Part shown: one piece after another, positions 8,083 to 19,883 of the stretch
How the letters are laid out: every line of letters starts with the position of its first letter
Numbering within the stretch: position 1 is the first letter of the stretch
NCBI GenBank assembly: GCA_019119365.1
Contig: DWXD01000070.1
Location: forward strand, 1 to 40,588
Origin: Candidatus Gemmiger stercoripullorum
GTDB taxonomy: Bacteria; Bacillota; Clostridia; Oscillospirales; Ruminococcaceae
Direction: 5' to 3'
Length of the DNA stretch: 40,588 bases
The notes under the pieces: generated by a model
Told to the model about the DNA's origin: nothing
Database searches by the model: none
The model's input: only the letters and a program-made list of their open reading frames with translations
Made by a program: the position numbers and the translations under genes

Positions 8083-8145
8083 AAGGGCAGGGACGCGCCC
8101 CCGGCAGGGTTTTCCCCTGCCGGGTCTGCGGGCGTCCTTGCCCTG
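8083..8145 (-). terminator. Intra-operon terminator-like fold before the amidotransferase trio
   Basis: On the minus strand an outer stem pairs GGGCAAGGACGC with GCGTCCCTGCCC, enclosing a perfect inner hairpin CCCGGCAGGG / CCCTGCCGGG with a GAAAA loop. It is followed by the U-rich CTTGTTTGTTTTG. It lies between the ANTAR gene stop (8166) and the next start (8053), so it may set or switch read-through into the trio. Confidence 0.7.
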
Positions 8146-8165
8146 CGTTTTGGTTTTGTGGTTTT

Positions 8166-8732
8166 CTATTCGCCCTCGCCCTCATAGCGGCGGATGATGC
8201 TCTGCGCAATCTGCCGCCGGGTGACGCGGGCGTCCATCGCCAGCTTTTCAATGTGGCGGTGGGCTTCGGCTTCGGTCATCTGTTCATGCAGCGCCAGCAG
8301 GCATTTGGCCTGGGTGGTCACGCGCGCGTCGTCCAGCCGCTTGGTCAGGCGCTGGTTTTCTTCCAGAATGCGGCGCATGCGCTGGCGCCCGGCGCGCAGC
8401 AGCCGCAGCGCCAGCGCCGCCTGCTGGCGGGAAAGCGGCCGCGGCAACACCAGCACGCCGTATTTTTCCAGCCCCGCGGCGATCTTGTCCGCCTGCGGCG
8501 CAGCGCACAGCAAAATGGCGTCCAGCCCTTTGTCCACGGCTGTGACCGCCAGCTCGCGGCCGAATTCATCGGGCAGCGGCGTGTTGACGATCAACAGCGC
8601 ATAGTCCCCGCCCAGCAGCGCGCGGCGCGCTTCGCCCGCGCTGGCGCAGCACAAAGCCGCCGCGCCCGCGGCAAACACGCTTTTCAGCGCCGCGTGCGCC
8701 GCCGGGTCGGATACGATCAGCACCCCGGCCAT
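8166..8732 (-). CDS. ANTAR-domain regulator with a degenerate receiver domain
   Basis: An approximately 188-residue response-regulator-like protein. An N-terminal CheY-like fold (about 1-115) is joined by a coiled region to a C-terminal ANTAR domain (about 128-185: AKCLLALHEQMTEAEAHRHI, then a final helix). ANTAR proteins bind paired RNA hairpins in leaders and prevent termination; several control nitrogen genes. The phosphoacceptor Asp is replaced by Asn50 (LLIVNTPLPDE), so phosphorylation at that site is not expected; a non-canonical signal, such as a partner protein or ligand, is more likely. It is co-transcribed 31 bases after glnA. I prefer ATG 8732 (AGGTGA five bases upstream) to GTG 8741, which has no room for a ribosome site. 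Confidence 0.9.
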   Translation of the reverse strand: MAGVLIVSDPAAHAALKSVFAAGAAALCCASAGEARRALLGGDYALLIVNTPLPDEFGRELAVTAVDKGLDAILLCAAPQADKIAAGLEKYGVLVLPRPLSRQQAALALRLLRAGRQRMRRILEENQRLTKRLDDARVTTQAKCLLALHEQMTEAEAHRHIEKLAMDARVTRRQIAQSIIRRYEGEGE

Positions 8733-8762
8733 CCCGTTCACCTGCCTTTCGGGTTACACCGC

Positions 8763-10073
8763 TCACACGCGGTCAAAGTAGGTCTGCATCTCGTACCAGT
8801 GCGGGTCGGGCGCGGCGGCCCAGGCGGCGGCGTCGCGCCGCTTGCGGTCCAGGTAGGCGTCCAGCAGCCGCGCGGGCAGCATGCGGCGCAGAAATTCGCT
8901 CTGTTCGGCCAGGCGCACGGCCTCGGTGAGCGTTTTGGGCAGCGCGCAGCCGCCGGTTTTGGCCCCGGCCAGCAGGTCGCCGCTGGCGGCGGGGGGCAGG
9001 GGCAGGTTTTCGCGCACGCCCTCCAGCCCCGCTTCCAGCAGCAGCGCCACCGCATAATAGGGGTTGCAGGCGGCGTCGGGGCTGCGCAGTTCCATGCGGC
9101 AGTCCGCGCCGCGGGCCGCCGGTACGCGCACCAGGCTCGAACGGTTCTGGCACGACCAGCTCACAACGCCCGGGGCTTCGCAGCAGCCCAGCCGCTGGTA
9201 GGAGCCGGGCAGGGGGTTGGTGAACACGGTCAGCTCGGGCACGCGGCGCAAAATGCCCGCCAGGAAGGCGGCGGCCATCGGGTCGGGCGCGGTCTGGAAA
9301 TCCTCGAACACATTGCGCCCGCCGTGCAAAAGCGAAAAGTTCAGGTGCAGCCCGCTGCCGCTTTTTTCCGGCAGGGGTTTGGGCAAAAACGAAGCGTACA
9401 GCCCGTTTTGCCCGGCGATGGCCTTGACGACGGTGTGCACGGTCATCAGGTCGTCGGCCGCCTGCAGAGGCGAAGCGCAGCGGAAGTCGATCTCGTTTTG
9501 GCCCGGGCCCTGCTCGTGGTGGCTGCGCTCGGGCTGCACGCCCATCTCTTCCAGCGTTAGACAGATCTGGCGGCGCACGTTCTCGCCGCGGTCGACGGGG
9601 GCCAGGTCAAAATAGCCGCCCTGGTCAAACGGCGTGCGGGTGGGCAGGCCGTGCTCGTCGGTTTCAAACAGATAGAACTCACACTCCGGCCCCACCAGGA
9701 AGCGGTACCCCGCGGCGGCCGCGGCCTGCTCGGTGCGCTGCAGCAGCGCGCGGCCGTCGCCCTCAAACGGGCGGCCGTCCGGGTAGCGCACGCTGCAGAA
9801 CAGCCGCCCGACGCAGCCTTCGCTGGGGCGCCAGGGCAGGATGGAAAAGGTGGAAAGGTCCGGCGCCAAAAACAGGTCAGACTCCGACACATGGCCGAAG
9901 CCCGGCACCGCCGAAGCGTCGAACGAGACGCCCTGCTCCGCCGCATGGCGCAGCTGGCTGGCCATGACGGCGATGTTTTTCTGCACGCCGAACATATCGC
10001 AAAACGCCAGGCGAATGAACTTGATATCGTTTTCTTCCACGAACCGCAGCAGCCCGTCAAGCGTCTGTTTCAT
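8763..10073 (-). CDS. glnA: Glutamine synthetase (type I family)
   Basis: A 436-residue glutamine synthetase joining ammonium and glutamate at the cost of ATP. Family motifs are all present: the N-terminal LAFCDMFG loop, metal-binding GPECEFYLF, HHEQGPGQNEIDF, the histidine motif GSGLHLNFSL, the GSYQRL and WSCQNRSS substrate/ATP segments, and ELRSPDAACNPY near the end. No adenylylation-type tyrosine context was seen. Length fits the short GSI-alpha group of Firmicutes. ATG 10071-10073 is chosen because AGGGGG is 8 bases upstream; an in-frame TTG at 10091 lacks a site. It is the first gene of a five-gene operon with the ANTAR regulator and the amidotransferase trio. Confidence 0.93.
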   Translation of the reverse strand: MKQTLDGLLRFVEENDIKFIRLAFCDMFGVQKNIAVMASQLRHAAEQGVSFDASAVPGFGHVSESDLFLAPDLSTFSILPWRPSEGCVGRLFCSVRYPDGRPFEGDGRALLQRTEQAAAAAGYRFLVGPECEFYLFETDEHGLPTRTPFDQGGYFDLAPVDRGENVRRQICLTLEEMGVQPERSHHEQGPGQNEIDFRCASPLQAADDLMTVHTVVKAIAGQNGLYASFLPKPLPEKSGSGLHLNFSLLHGGRNVFEDFQTAPDPMAAAFLAGILRRVPELTVFTNPLPGSYQRLGCCEAPGVVSWSCQNRSSLVRVPAARGADCRMELRSPDAACNPYYAVALLLEAGLEGVRENLPLPPAASGDLLAGAKTGGCALPKTLTEAVRLAEQSEFLRRMLPARLLDAYLDRKRRDAAAWAAAPDPHWYEMQTYFDRV

Positions 10074-10096
10074 AGCAAAGACCCCCTGCAAAATTT

Positions 10097-10137
10097 AAAA
10101 AAGGCGCTGCGCCCCCCTTGGTGAACGCAGCGCCTTT
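10097..10137 (-). terminator. Leader terminator-like hairpin upstream of glnA
   Basis: AAAGGCGCTGCG (minus, from 10137) pairs perfectly with CGCAGCGCCTTT (to 10100), then a U-run. It begins about 10 nt after the predicted start of the glnA transcript and ends about 25 bases before the ATG. It could also terminate the toxin-antitoxin transcript that comes from the same strand. Confidence 0.8.
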
Positions 10138-10151
10138 GCTGTCATGCCTGC

Positions 10152-10180
10152 ATTATACGCGCCGCGCGCCCCGCTGTCAA
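10152..10180 (-). promoter_or_regulatory. Promoter of the glnA operon
   Basis: Perfect consensus on the minus strand: TTGACA (10180-10175), 17-base spacer, TATAAT (10157-10152). Confidence 0.88.
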
Positions 10181-10242
10181 GGCGGCGGCGCGCGGTGTGG
10201 CAGAAAAATTGCGAAAGCTGTGGTGAAGGGCCACCCGCGCCA

Positions 10243-10554
10243 TCACTTCAGCAGCTGGCCGTAATCCCGTTTGGCGTACACCACGCGCGCGACCGTCACC
10301 AGCTTCTTTTCCTCGTCTATCCAGTAAAATATCAAAAAATTGCGCACCGGAATCTTTCGGTACTCGTGTTCCAGCGGGCGGATCGGGCGGTAAGCCGGGG
10401 CTGCATACGGAAAAGGCAGCAGGCTTTCCACCGTATGGACCAGCTCCGCAGCCAGGTGCTCCGCCGCGGCCGGGTTGTGCAGTTTGCGGCTGATATACCG
10501 CACGATCTCCAGCATATCCTTCCGGGCAGCCGGCAGGTACTCTAGCTTATACAA
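10243..10554 (-). CDS. ParE/RelE-family toxin
   Basis: An approximately 103-residue protein starting YKLEYLPAARKDMLEIVRYI, the classic opening of ParE/RelE-superfamily toxins, with the ending R-x-VYAKRDYGQLL. Members either cleave mRNA at the ribosome or poison gyrase; sequence alone does not settle which. It overlaps the antitoxin gene by 8 bases. A TTG start at 10552-10554 is preferred because GGAGGGG precedes it at the right distance; GTG 10576-10578 would add eight residues. The pair is probably a working toxin-antitoxin operon, since both frames are intact and an operator is visible. Confidence 0.88.
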   Translation of the reverse strand: MYKLEYLPAARKDMLEIVRYISRKLHNPAAAEHLAAELVHTVESLLPFPYAAPAYRPIRPLEHEYRKIPVRNFLIFYWIDEEKKLVTVARVVYAKRDYGQLLK

Positions 10555-10825
10555 CTGGCTCCCCTCCAATGGCGTCACGCATCGCTTTCAGCACGTCTTT
10601 GGAGGAGTAGCGCCGGTCCGTCAGCTCGGCCTCCCGTTCCGCCTCCTGCAGCTTTGCATAGACCTCGCTTTCAAACTGCAGGTTTTCATAAGCTTCCATG
10701 CTCAGCACGACCATATCGCCGTATCCGTTTTTCGTCAAAAAAACCGGTTGGGCCGTTTCATGCACGGTCTTTGAAATGTCGGCAAAGTTGTTCCGCAAAT
10801 CGGAAACAGGCCGGATCATCTTCAT
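10547..10825 (-). CDS. Phd/YefM-family antitoxin
   Basis: A 92-residue Phd/YefM-type antitoxin: N-terminal DNA-binding part (IRPVSDLRNNFADISKTV, then FLTKNGYGDMVVLSMEAYE) and a charged C-terminal tail that would wrap the toxin. Two ATGs are in frame; the second, at 10823-10825, is 9 bases from GGAGG, while the first (10831) is only 3 bases away and too close. It is the first gene of the pair and probably represses its own promoter through the palindrome at 10850-10869. Confidence 0.9.
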   Translation of the reverse strand: MKMIRPVSDLRNNFADISKTVHETAQPVFLTKNGYGDMVVLSMEAYENLQFESEVYAKLQEAEREAELTDRRYSSKDVLKAMRDAIGGEPVV

Positions 10826-10844
10826 AAACATCGACCTCCTTGCT

Positions 10845-10869
10845 ATTATATTAGCACAATTATGCTAAT
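10845..10869 (-). promoter_or_regulatory. Operator/promoter of the toxin-antitoxin pair
   Basis: A perfect palindrome, ATTAGCA-TAATTG-TGCTAAT (10850-10869), directly abuts a TATAAT -10 box (minus, 10850-10845). Placement over the polymerase site fits autorepression by the Phd-type antitoxin. The -35 is weak. Confidence 0.75.
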
Positions 10870-10957
10870 ATGGCAAGGCGGTTTGTGTAACTCGCCGCCA
10901 AGCGCGCGCCGCAGGGGGCAACAAACCGTACATTTTGCCAAAGTTTGCGCGCCGTTC

Positions 10958-10986
10958 TTTACACCGCGCCGCGGCCGGGGTATAGT
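10958..10986 (+). promoter_or_regulatory. Promoter of the gltB-gltD-asnB operon
   Basis: TTTACA (10958-10963), 17-base spacer, TATAGT (10981-10986). Predicted transcript start near 10993. Confidence 0.82.
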
Positions 10987-10995
10987 GGAAGGGAC

Positions 10996-11043
10996 AAAGA
11001 CGTCAAAACGCCCCGCCAGGGGTCTGTTTTGGCGTCTTTTTTT
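10996..11043 (+). terminator. Leader terminator-like hairpin upstream of gltB
   Basis: AAAGACGTCAAAAC pairs with GTTTTGGCGTCTTT (one G-U), enclosing a small CCCC/GGGG hairpin, followed by seven U. It begins at about +4 of the predicted transcript and ends about 30 bases before the gltB ATG. The upstream gene is divergent, so this does not terminate another plus-strand gene. Confidence 0.82.
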
Positions 11044-11073
11044 ATTTGCTTATGGCAGGAGGGGGAACATCCC

Positions 11074-15591
<4,518 letters not shown>

Positions 15592-15604
15592 AGGAGGCGC
15601 ACCC

Positions 15605-17089
15605 ATGGGCAAACCCACCGGCTTTCTGGAGTATCCGCGCGAGACCGGCCCCGAGCGGCCGCCGCGGCAGCGGCTGCAGGATTTTAACGAATTCCACCTG
15701 CCGCTTTCCCCCGCCGCCCAGGCCCGCCAGGCCGCCCGCTGCATGGACTGCGGCGTGCCTTTCTGCCAGGCCGGGCAGCCCATGGCCGGTATGACCACCG
15801 GCTGCCCGCTGCATAACCTGATCCCCGAGACAAACGACCTTGTATACCGCGGCGCGCTGGCCGGGGCCTGGCGGCGGCTGCAAAGCACCAACTGCCTGCC
15901 GGAGTTCACCGGCCGCGTCTGCCCCGCTCTGTGCGAAGCCGCCTGCACCTGCGCCAAGGACGGCGAGGCTGTCTGCACCAAAGAGAACGAGCGCGCCATT
16001 GTGGAGTATGCCTTCGCCAACGGCCTGGTGGACAGCGCGCCCCCGCCCGTGCGCACCGGCAAAACGGTGGCGGTGGTGGGCAGCGGCCCGGCCGGGCTGG
16101 CGGCGGCCTGGCTGCTCAACCGCCGCGGCCACAGCGTGACCGTGTACGAAAAAGCCGACCGCCCCGGCGGGCTGTTGCGCTACGGCATCCCCAACATGAA
16201 GCTGGACAAAGCCGTTGTCGACCGGCGCATCGCCGCCATGGAGCGCGCCGGGGTGCGGTTTTGCTGCGGCGCCGACGTCGGCCGCAGCCAGCCCGCGGCG
16301 GAACTGCTGGAACAGTACGACCGCGTGCTGCTGGCCTGCGGCGCGGGCCGCCCGCGCGACCTGGCCGTGCCGGGGCGGGAGGCCAAGGGCATCTGGTTCG
16401 CGGTGGATTTCCTTGGCGCCGTGACCAAAGCGCTGCTGGATTCCAACTTCCAAAAAACACCGTTCGAGCTCGCCAAAGGCAAGCGGGTGCTGGTGGTGGG
16501 CGGCGGCGACACCGGCAACGACTGCATCGGCACCGTGCTGCGGCTGGGGGCCAAAAGCGTGACCCAGCTCGAGATGATGCCCGCCCCGCCCGCCGCGCGC
16601 GCCGCCGCCAACCCCTGGCCGGAATGGCCGCGCGTGGCCAAGACCGACTACGGCCAGCAGGAGGCCATCGAGCTGTTCGGCCGCGACCCGCGCGTCTACC
16701 AGGCCACGGTCTCCCGCTTTGAGGCCGACAAAAAGGGCCGCGTCTGCGCCGCCGTTGTGCAGCGCCTGGCCCCGCGCAAGGACCCCGCCACCGGCCGCAC
16801 CGTCATGGAGCCTGTGCCGGGGCAGGAGGAGACGGTCAAGGCGGAGCTTGTGCTCATCGCCGCCGGGTTCACCGGCTGCGAGCCCTACCTGCCCGCCGCC
16901 CTCGGCGCGCCGCTGACCCCGCGCGGCGTGCTGGAAACGCAGGCGGACGGCTACGCCACCGCGCTGCCGCGGGTGTTTGCGGCGGGCGATGCGCGCCGCG
17001 GCCCTTCGCTGGTCGTGTGGGCCATTGCGGAGGGCACCGGCGCGGCCCGGGCCATCGACGCCTCTTTGATGGGGTACTCAAACCTGTAA
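15605..17089 (+). CDS. gltD: Glutamate synthase small subunit
   Basis: A 494-residue NADPH-dependent beta chain that feeds electrons through FAD and iron-sulfur centres to GltB. The N-terminal cysteine motifs for two 4Fe-4S clusters are present (CMDCGVPFC from Cys46, then CPALCEAACTC from Cys106). The FAD site VVGSGPAGLAAAW is at about 158-170, and the NADPH site VVGGGDTGNDCIG is further on. The closing FAAGDARRGPSLVVWAI segment is typical. The ribosome site AAAGGAGG precedes ATG 15605. A 60-base gap separates it from asnB, with no terminator seen. Confidence 0.96.
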   Translation: MGKPTGFLEYPRETGPERPPRQRLQDFNEFHLPLSPAAQARQAARCMDCGVPFCQAGQPMAGMTTGCPLHNLIPETNDLVYRGALAGAWRRLQSTNCLPEFTGRVCPALCEAACTCAKDGEAVCTKENERAIVEYAFANGLVDSAPPPVRTGKTVAVVGSGPAGLAAAWLLNRRGHSVTVYEKADRPGGLLRYGIPNMKLDKAVVDRRIAAMERAGVRFCCGADVGRSQPAAELLEQYDRVLLACGAGRPRDLAVPGREAKGIWFAVDFLGAVTKALLDSNFQKTPFELAKGKRVLVVGGGDTGNDCIGTVLRLGAKSVTQLEMMPAPPAARAAANPWPEWPRVAKTDYGQQEAIELFGRDPRVYQATVSRFEADKKGRVCAAVVQRLAPRKDPATGRTVMEPVPGQEETVKAELVLIAAGFTGCEPYLPAALGAPLTPRGVLETQADGYATALPRVFAAGDARRGPSLVVWAIAEGTGAARAIDASLMGYSNL

Positions 17090-17149
17090 AGCGGCCAAAA
17101 GGGCGGCCGCCGCGCGCGGCCGGCGGGAACCATAGAGGGAGGAAGGAAT

Positions 17150-18733
17150 ATGTGCACGATCCTGTGTTATGCGGGCGGGGCCGTCGGGCCGGAGGAACTG
17201 CGCGGCTATCTGCTGCGCGCGCAGCACCGCGGGCCGGACGACGCCCGCCTGGCGCGAACGCCGTTCGGCTACCTGGGCTTTGCCCGGCTGGCCATCATGG
17301 GCTTAACGCCCGAAGGCATGCAGCCGTTTGAAGACGGCGGCAGCTGGGCGGTGTGCAACGGCGAGATTTACGGCTTCCGCCCGCTGCGGCGGGAACTGGA
17401 GGCAAAAGGCTACCGTTTCCGCAGCGATTCCGACTGCGAGGTGCTGCTGCCGCTGTGGCGCGAACACGGCTGCGATATGTTCCGGCGGCTGGACGCCGAG
17501 TTCGCCTGCGTTTTGTACGACGGCCAAAGCGGCAGCCTTATCGCCGCGCGCGACCCCATCGGCATCCGGCCGCTGTTTTACGGCCGCGCCAAGGCGGGCG
17601 GCATCGCCTTTGCCAGTGAGGCCATCGAGCTGGAGGGCTGGGTCGAAGAGATCCGCCCCTTCCCGCCCGGGCATTATTATAAGGACGGGCAGTTTGTGCC
17701 GTACACCGATGTGACCAAAGTCGACCGCGTCATAGACGACCCGCCCGAAGAGATCAGCCGCAACATCCGCGAAAAGCTGACCACCGCCGTCATCAAGCGG
17801 CTGGACGCCGACGCGCCGGTGGGCTTTTTGCTCTCGGGCGGGCTGGATTCCAGCCTGGTCTGCGCCATTGCGGCCAAACACCTCGGCAAGCCCATCCGCA
17901 CTTTTGCCATCGGCATGGCGGCCGACGCCATTGACTTAAAATACGCGCGCCAGGCCGCGCGCCACATCGGGGCCGACCACACCGAGGTGCTGATGACCCC
18001 CGAACAGGTTGTCGCCGTGCTGCCCGACGTCGTGCGAACTCTCGCCACCTACGACATCACGACCATCCGCGCCAGCGTGGGCATGTATCTGGTCTGTAAG
18101 GCCATCCACGAGCAGACCGACATCAAGACGCTGCTGACCGGCGAAATTTCGGACGAACTGTTCGGCTATAAATACACCGACTACGCCCCCAGCGCCGCGG
18201 CCTTCCAGCAGGAGGCCGAAAAGCGCCTGCGGGAGCTGTATGCCTACGACGTGCTGCGCGCCGACCGCTGCCTGGCCGCCCACAGCTTGGAAGCGCGGGT
18301 GCCGTTCGGCGACCTCGACTTTGTGCGCTACGTCATGGCCATCAACCCAAGCCGCAAGCTGAACACGACCGGCAAGGGCAAGTACCTGTTGCGGCAGGCG
18401 TTCGCCGGGACCGGCCTGCTGCCGGACAGCATCCTCTGGCGGGAGAAAGCGGCGTTCAGCGATGCAGTCGGCCACAGCATGGTGGACGACCTCAAGGCTT
18501 ACGCCGAACAGCGCTACACCGGCGCGGAGTTTGCGCAAAAGTGCGCGCAGTACAGCGACCCCCGCCCGTTTACCAAAGAGAGCCTGCTCTACCGCGAGCT
18601 GTTCGAGCAGTTCTACCCCGGCCAGGCGCAGATGATCCCCGGCTACTGGATGCCCAACCCCGCCTGGCCCGGCTGCCGCGTCAGCGACCCCAGCGCCCGC
18701 GTGCTCGCCAACTACGGCGCCAGCGGGCAGTGA
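17150..18733 (+). CDS. asnB: Asparagine synthase (glutamine-hydrolysing)
   Basis: A 527-residue AsnB. The class II glutaminase domain starts with the nucleophile Cys2 (MCTILCYAGG) and carries RGPDDARL; the synthetase domain has the PP-loop SGGLDSS at residues 229-235. It makes asparagine from aspartate, ATP and glutamine. It is the third gene of the gltBD operon, so glutamine- and glutamate-using steps are expressed together. GGAGGAAGG precedes the start. The C-terminal EARVPFGDLDFV and KAAFSDAVGHS segments match bacterial AsnB, and length is typical. Confidence 0.95.
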   Translation: MCTILCYAGGAVGPEELRGYLLRAQHRGPDDARLARTPFGYLGFARLAIMGLTPEGMQPFEDGGSWAVCNGEIYGFRPLRRELEAKGYRFRSDSDCEVLLPLWREHGCDMFRRLDAEFACVLYDGQSGSLIAARDPIGIRPLFYGRAKAGGIAFASEAIELEGWVEEIRPFPPGHYYKDGQFVPYTDVTKVDRVIDDPPEEISRNIREKLTTAVIKRLDADAPVGFLLSGGLDSSLVCAIAAKHLGKPIRTFAIGMAADAIDLKYARQAARHIGADHTEVLMTPEQVVAVLPDVVRTLATYDITTIRASVGMYLVCKAIHEQTDIKTLLTGEISDELFGYKYTDYAPSAAAFQQEAEKRLRELYAYDVLRADRCLAAHSLEARVPFGDLDFVRYVMAINPSRKLNTTGKGKYLLRQAFAGTGLLPDSILWREKAAFSDAVGHSMVDDLKAYAEQRYTGAEFAQKCAQYSDPRPFTKESLLYRELFEQFYPGQAQMIPGYWMPNPAWPGCRVSDPSARVLANYGASGQ

Positions 18734-18775
18734 GAACCGCAAGAGCCGGACAGGGCGCACAAAAACAGAAACACC

Positions 18776-18817
18776 AAAAAAGCACGCGCCTGCATTTTGC
18801 AGGCGCGTGCTTTTTGC
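18776..18817 (+). terminator. Terminator of the gltB-gltD-asnB operon
   Basis: AAAAGCACGCGCCTGCA and TGCAGGCGCGTGCTTTT form a perfect 17-bp stem with a 3-base loop and a T-run, about 45 bases after the asnB stop. Confidence 0.93.
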
Positions 18818-18841
18818 GCGGCAAGGAAGGCGGGCGGCCAA

Positions 18842-18964
18842 TGCAAGAATTTCTCCAGTTAGTATCACAAAATGATACTAACTGGAGAAATTGTGACATT
18901 GGGGAAGGCTCAAAAGATTTATCGCCGGTTTTGTCGCCATTTTGCGGCGGTAAAACTGGCGATT
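18842..18964 (+). repeat. Two-hairpin dispersed repeat, copy 2 (intact copy)
   Basis: Hairpin 1 (18851-18889) has perfect 17-base arms starting TTCTCCAGTTAGTATCA around CAAAA. Hairpin 2 (about 18922-18961) pairs CGCCGGTTTTGTCGCC with GGCGGTAAAACTGGCG. Copy 1 is at 167-292. Because hairpin 1 is a perfect palindrome, both strands read as a short peptide FLQLVS..DTNWRN; I treat this as spurious. Confidence 0.85.
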
Positions 18965-19025
18965 TTTTGGGGCTTTGTCTGGGATGTGGGCGTCCGGCTG
19001 CCAATTTGCCGCGCACCCCGTGTCC

Positions 19026-19694
19026 TTATGCCTGGCCGCAGTATATGTCGATCGCCTGCTTCACAAAGTCCGCGGTGCCCGCGCCGCCTGCACAGTCAAT
19101 CTGTCGTCGGAAGCGTTCATCGCCGGTGTACATCTGCCCCAGCCCCTGCAGGATCTCCCGGGTGCAGGTGTAAAAGTTTTGGGTGATGATGTTCTGCAAC
19201 GCGCCGATCTCTTCCTGCACCGCCGGGTCGGCCGGCGAAAGATGCTGCATACGGCCGAGCGCGGCAAACTGCGCCATCAGCTGCGCCGAAGCCGCCTGGA
19301 AGTCCGCGCCGCTTTTTGCTTTCTGCTCATATTCCCGGTACGCCGGGGTGGCACCCCACTTTGCTTTTGCTTCGGCCTTGTACTGGTCGAATTCGCGGGT
19401 GTCAAATGCGGTAAAGTCCATGGTTTCAACTCCTTTTTCCTGGATCTGGCGGGCGAAGGCGATAAGCCGGTCGATGTGCTGCCGCTGCCATTCCAGAAGC
19501 CGGATCTGCTGCGTCAGGGCTTCCTGCGGATCAAAATGGGGATCGTCGAGAATGGCTTTGATCTCTTTGAGCGGGAACTGCAGTTCGCGAAAAAGCAGGA
19601 TGCTTTGCAAACGGCAAAGCGCCGCATCGTCATACAGCCGGTAGCCTGCCTCCGTTACGCTGGCGGGCGGCAAAAGGCCGATGGCGTCATAGTA
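19026..19694 (-). pseudogene. TipA-like MerR-family regulator, 5'-truncated
   Basis: The frame encodes most of a MerR/TipAL-type regulator: the end of the winged helix (YYDAIGLLPPASVTEAGYRL), the dimer helix, and a full TipAS-like ligand domain ending GTADFVKQAIDIYC. The first 18-20 residues of the DNA-binding domain are missing. The homology stops at 19694, where sequence shared with the MITE at the right edge of the window begins. The only starts left are weak (TTG 19673) and would give a protein without a complete helix-turn-helix. It was probably an autoregulated drug-sensing activator and is now likely inactive in DNA binding. Confidence 0.85.
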
Positions 19695-19791
19695 ACCTTG
19701 CCATACATAAAGTATTGCGGCGGTTTCGCGCCTTGTATTCGCTACTTTTTAGCGAATTTTCCAGCACTTTTGATTTATCAGGTACACCCTA
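19695..19791 (+). mobile_element. Right-end fragment of a MITE (TA-flanked)
   Basis: The stretch from AACCTTG to the end CAGGTACACCC (19789) followed by TA matches the element at 40461-40588 in its overlapping part (TGCGGTTTCGCGCCTT, ATTCGCTACTTTTTAGCGA). The end is the inverted complement of that element's start (GGGTGTATCTGA). The left half is missing, and the break coincides with the truncation of the MerR gene, so a deletion joined the two. Confidence 0.85.
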
Positions 19792-19840
19792 AGTACATCG
19801 TATCAGGCCCATATCGGCCACCTCCCTGAAAATGGGCATG

Positions 19841-19870
19841 AAAAAAGCACGGTGCGGTTGCATCGTGCTT
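19841..19870 (-). terminator. Terminator after the MuF-toxin partner gene
   Basis: On the minus strand AAGCACGATGC and GCACCGTGCTT pair around AACC, followed by a run of T. It is 14 bases after the stop of the 73-residue gene. Confidence 0.85.
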
Positions 19871-19883
19871 CAGGAGATTCCCC

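Noticed and set aside
10945-11073. Longer GltB start upstream of ATG 11074
   Set aside because: The extension runs through the promoter and leader hairpin; the propeptide-Cys layout and the ribosome site fit ATG 11074.
18841-19173. Protein gene starting MQEFLQLVS
   Set aside because: It begins inside the two-hairpin repeat, runs antisense to the MerR fragment, and the same peptide is read from both strands of the palindrome.
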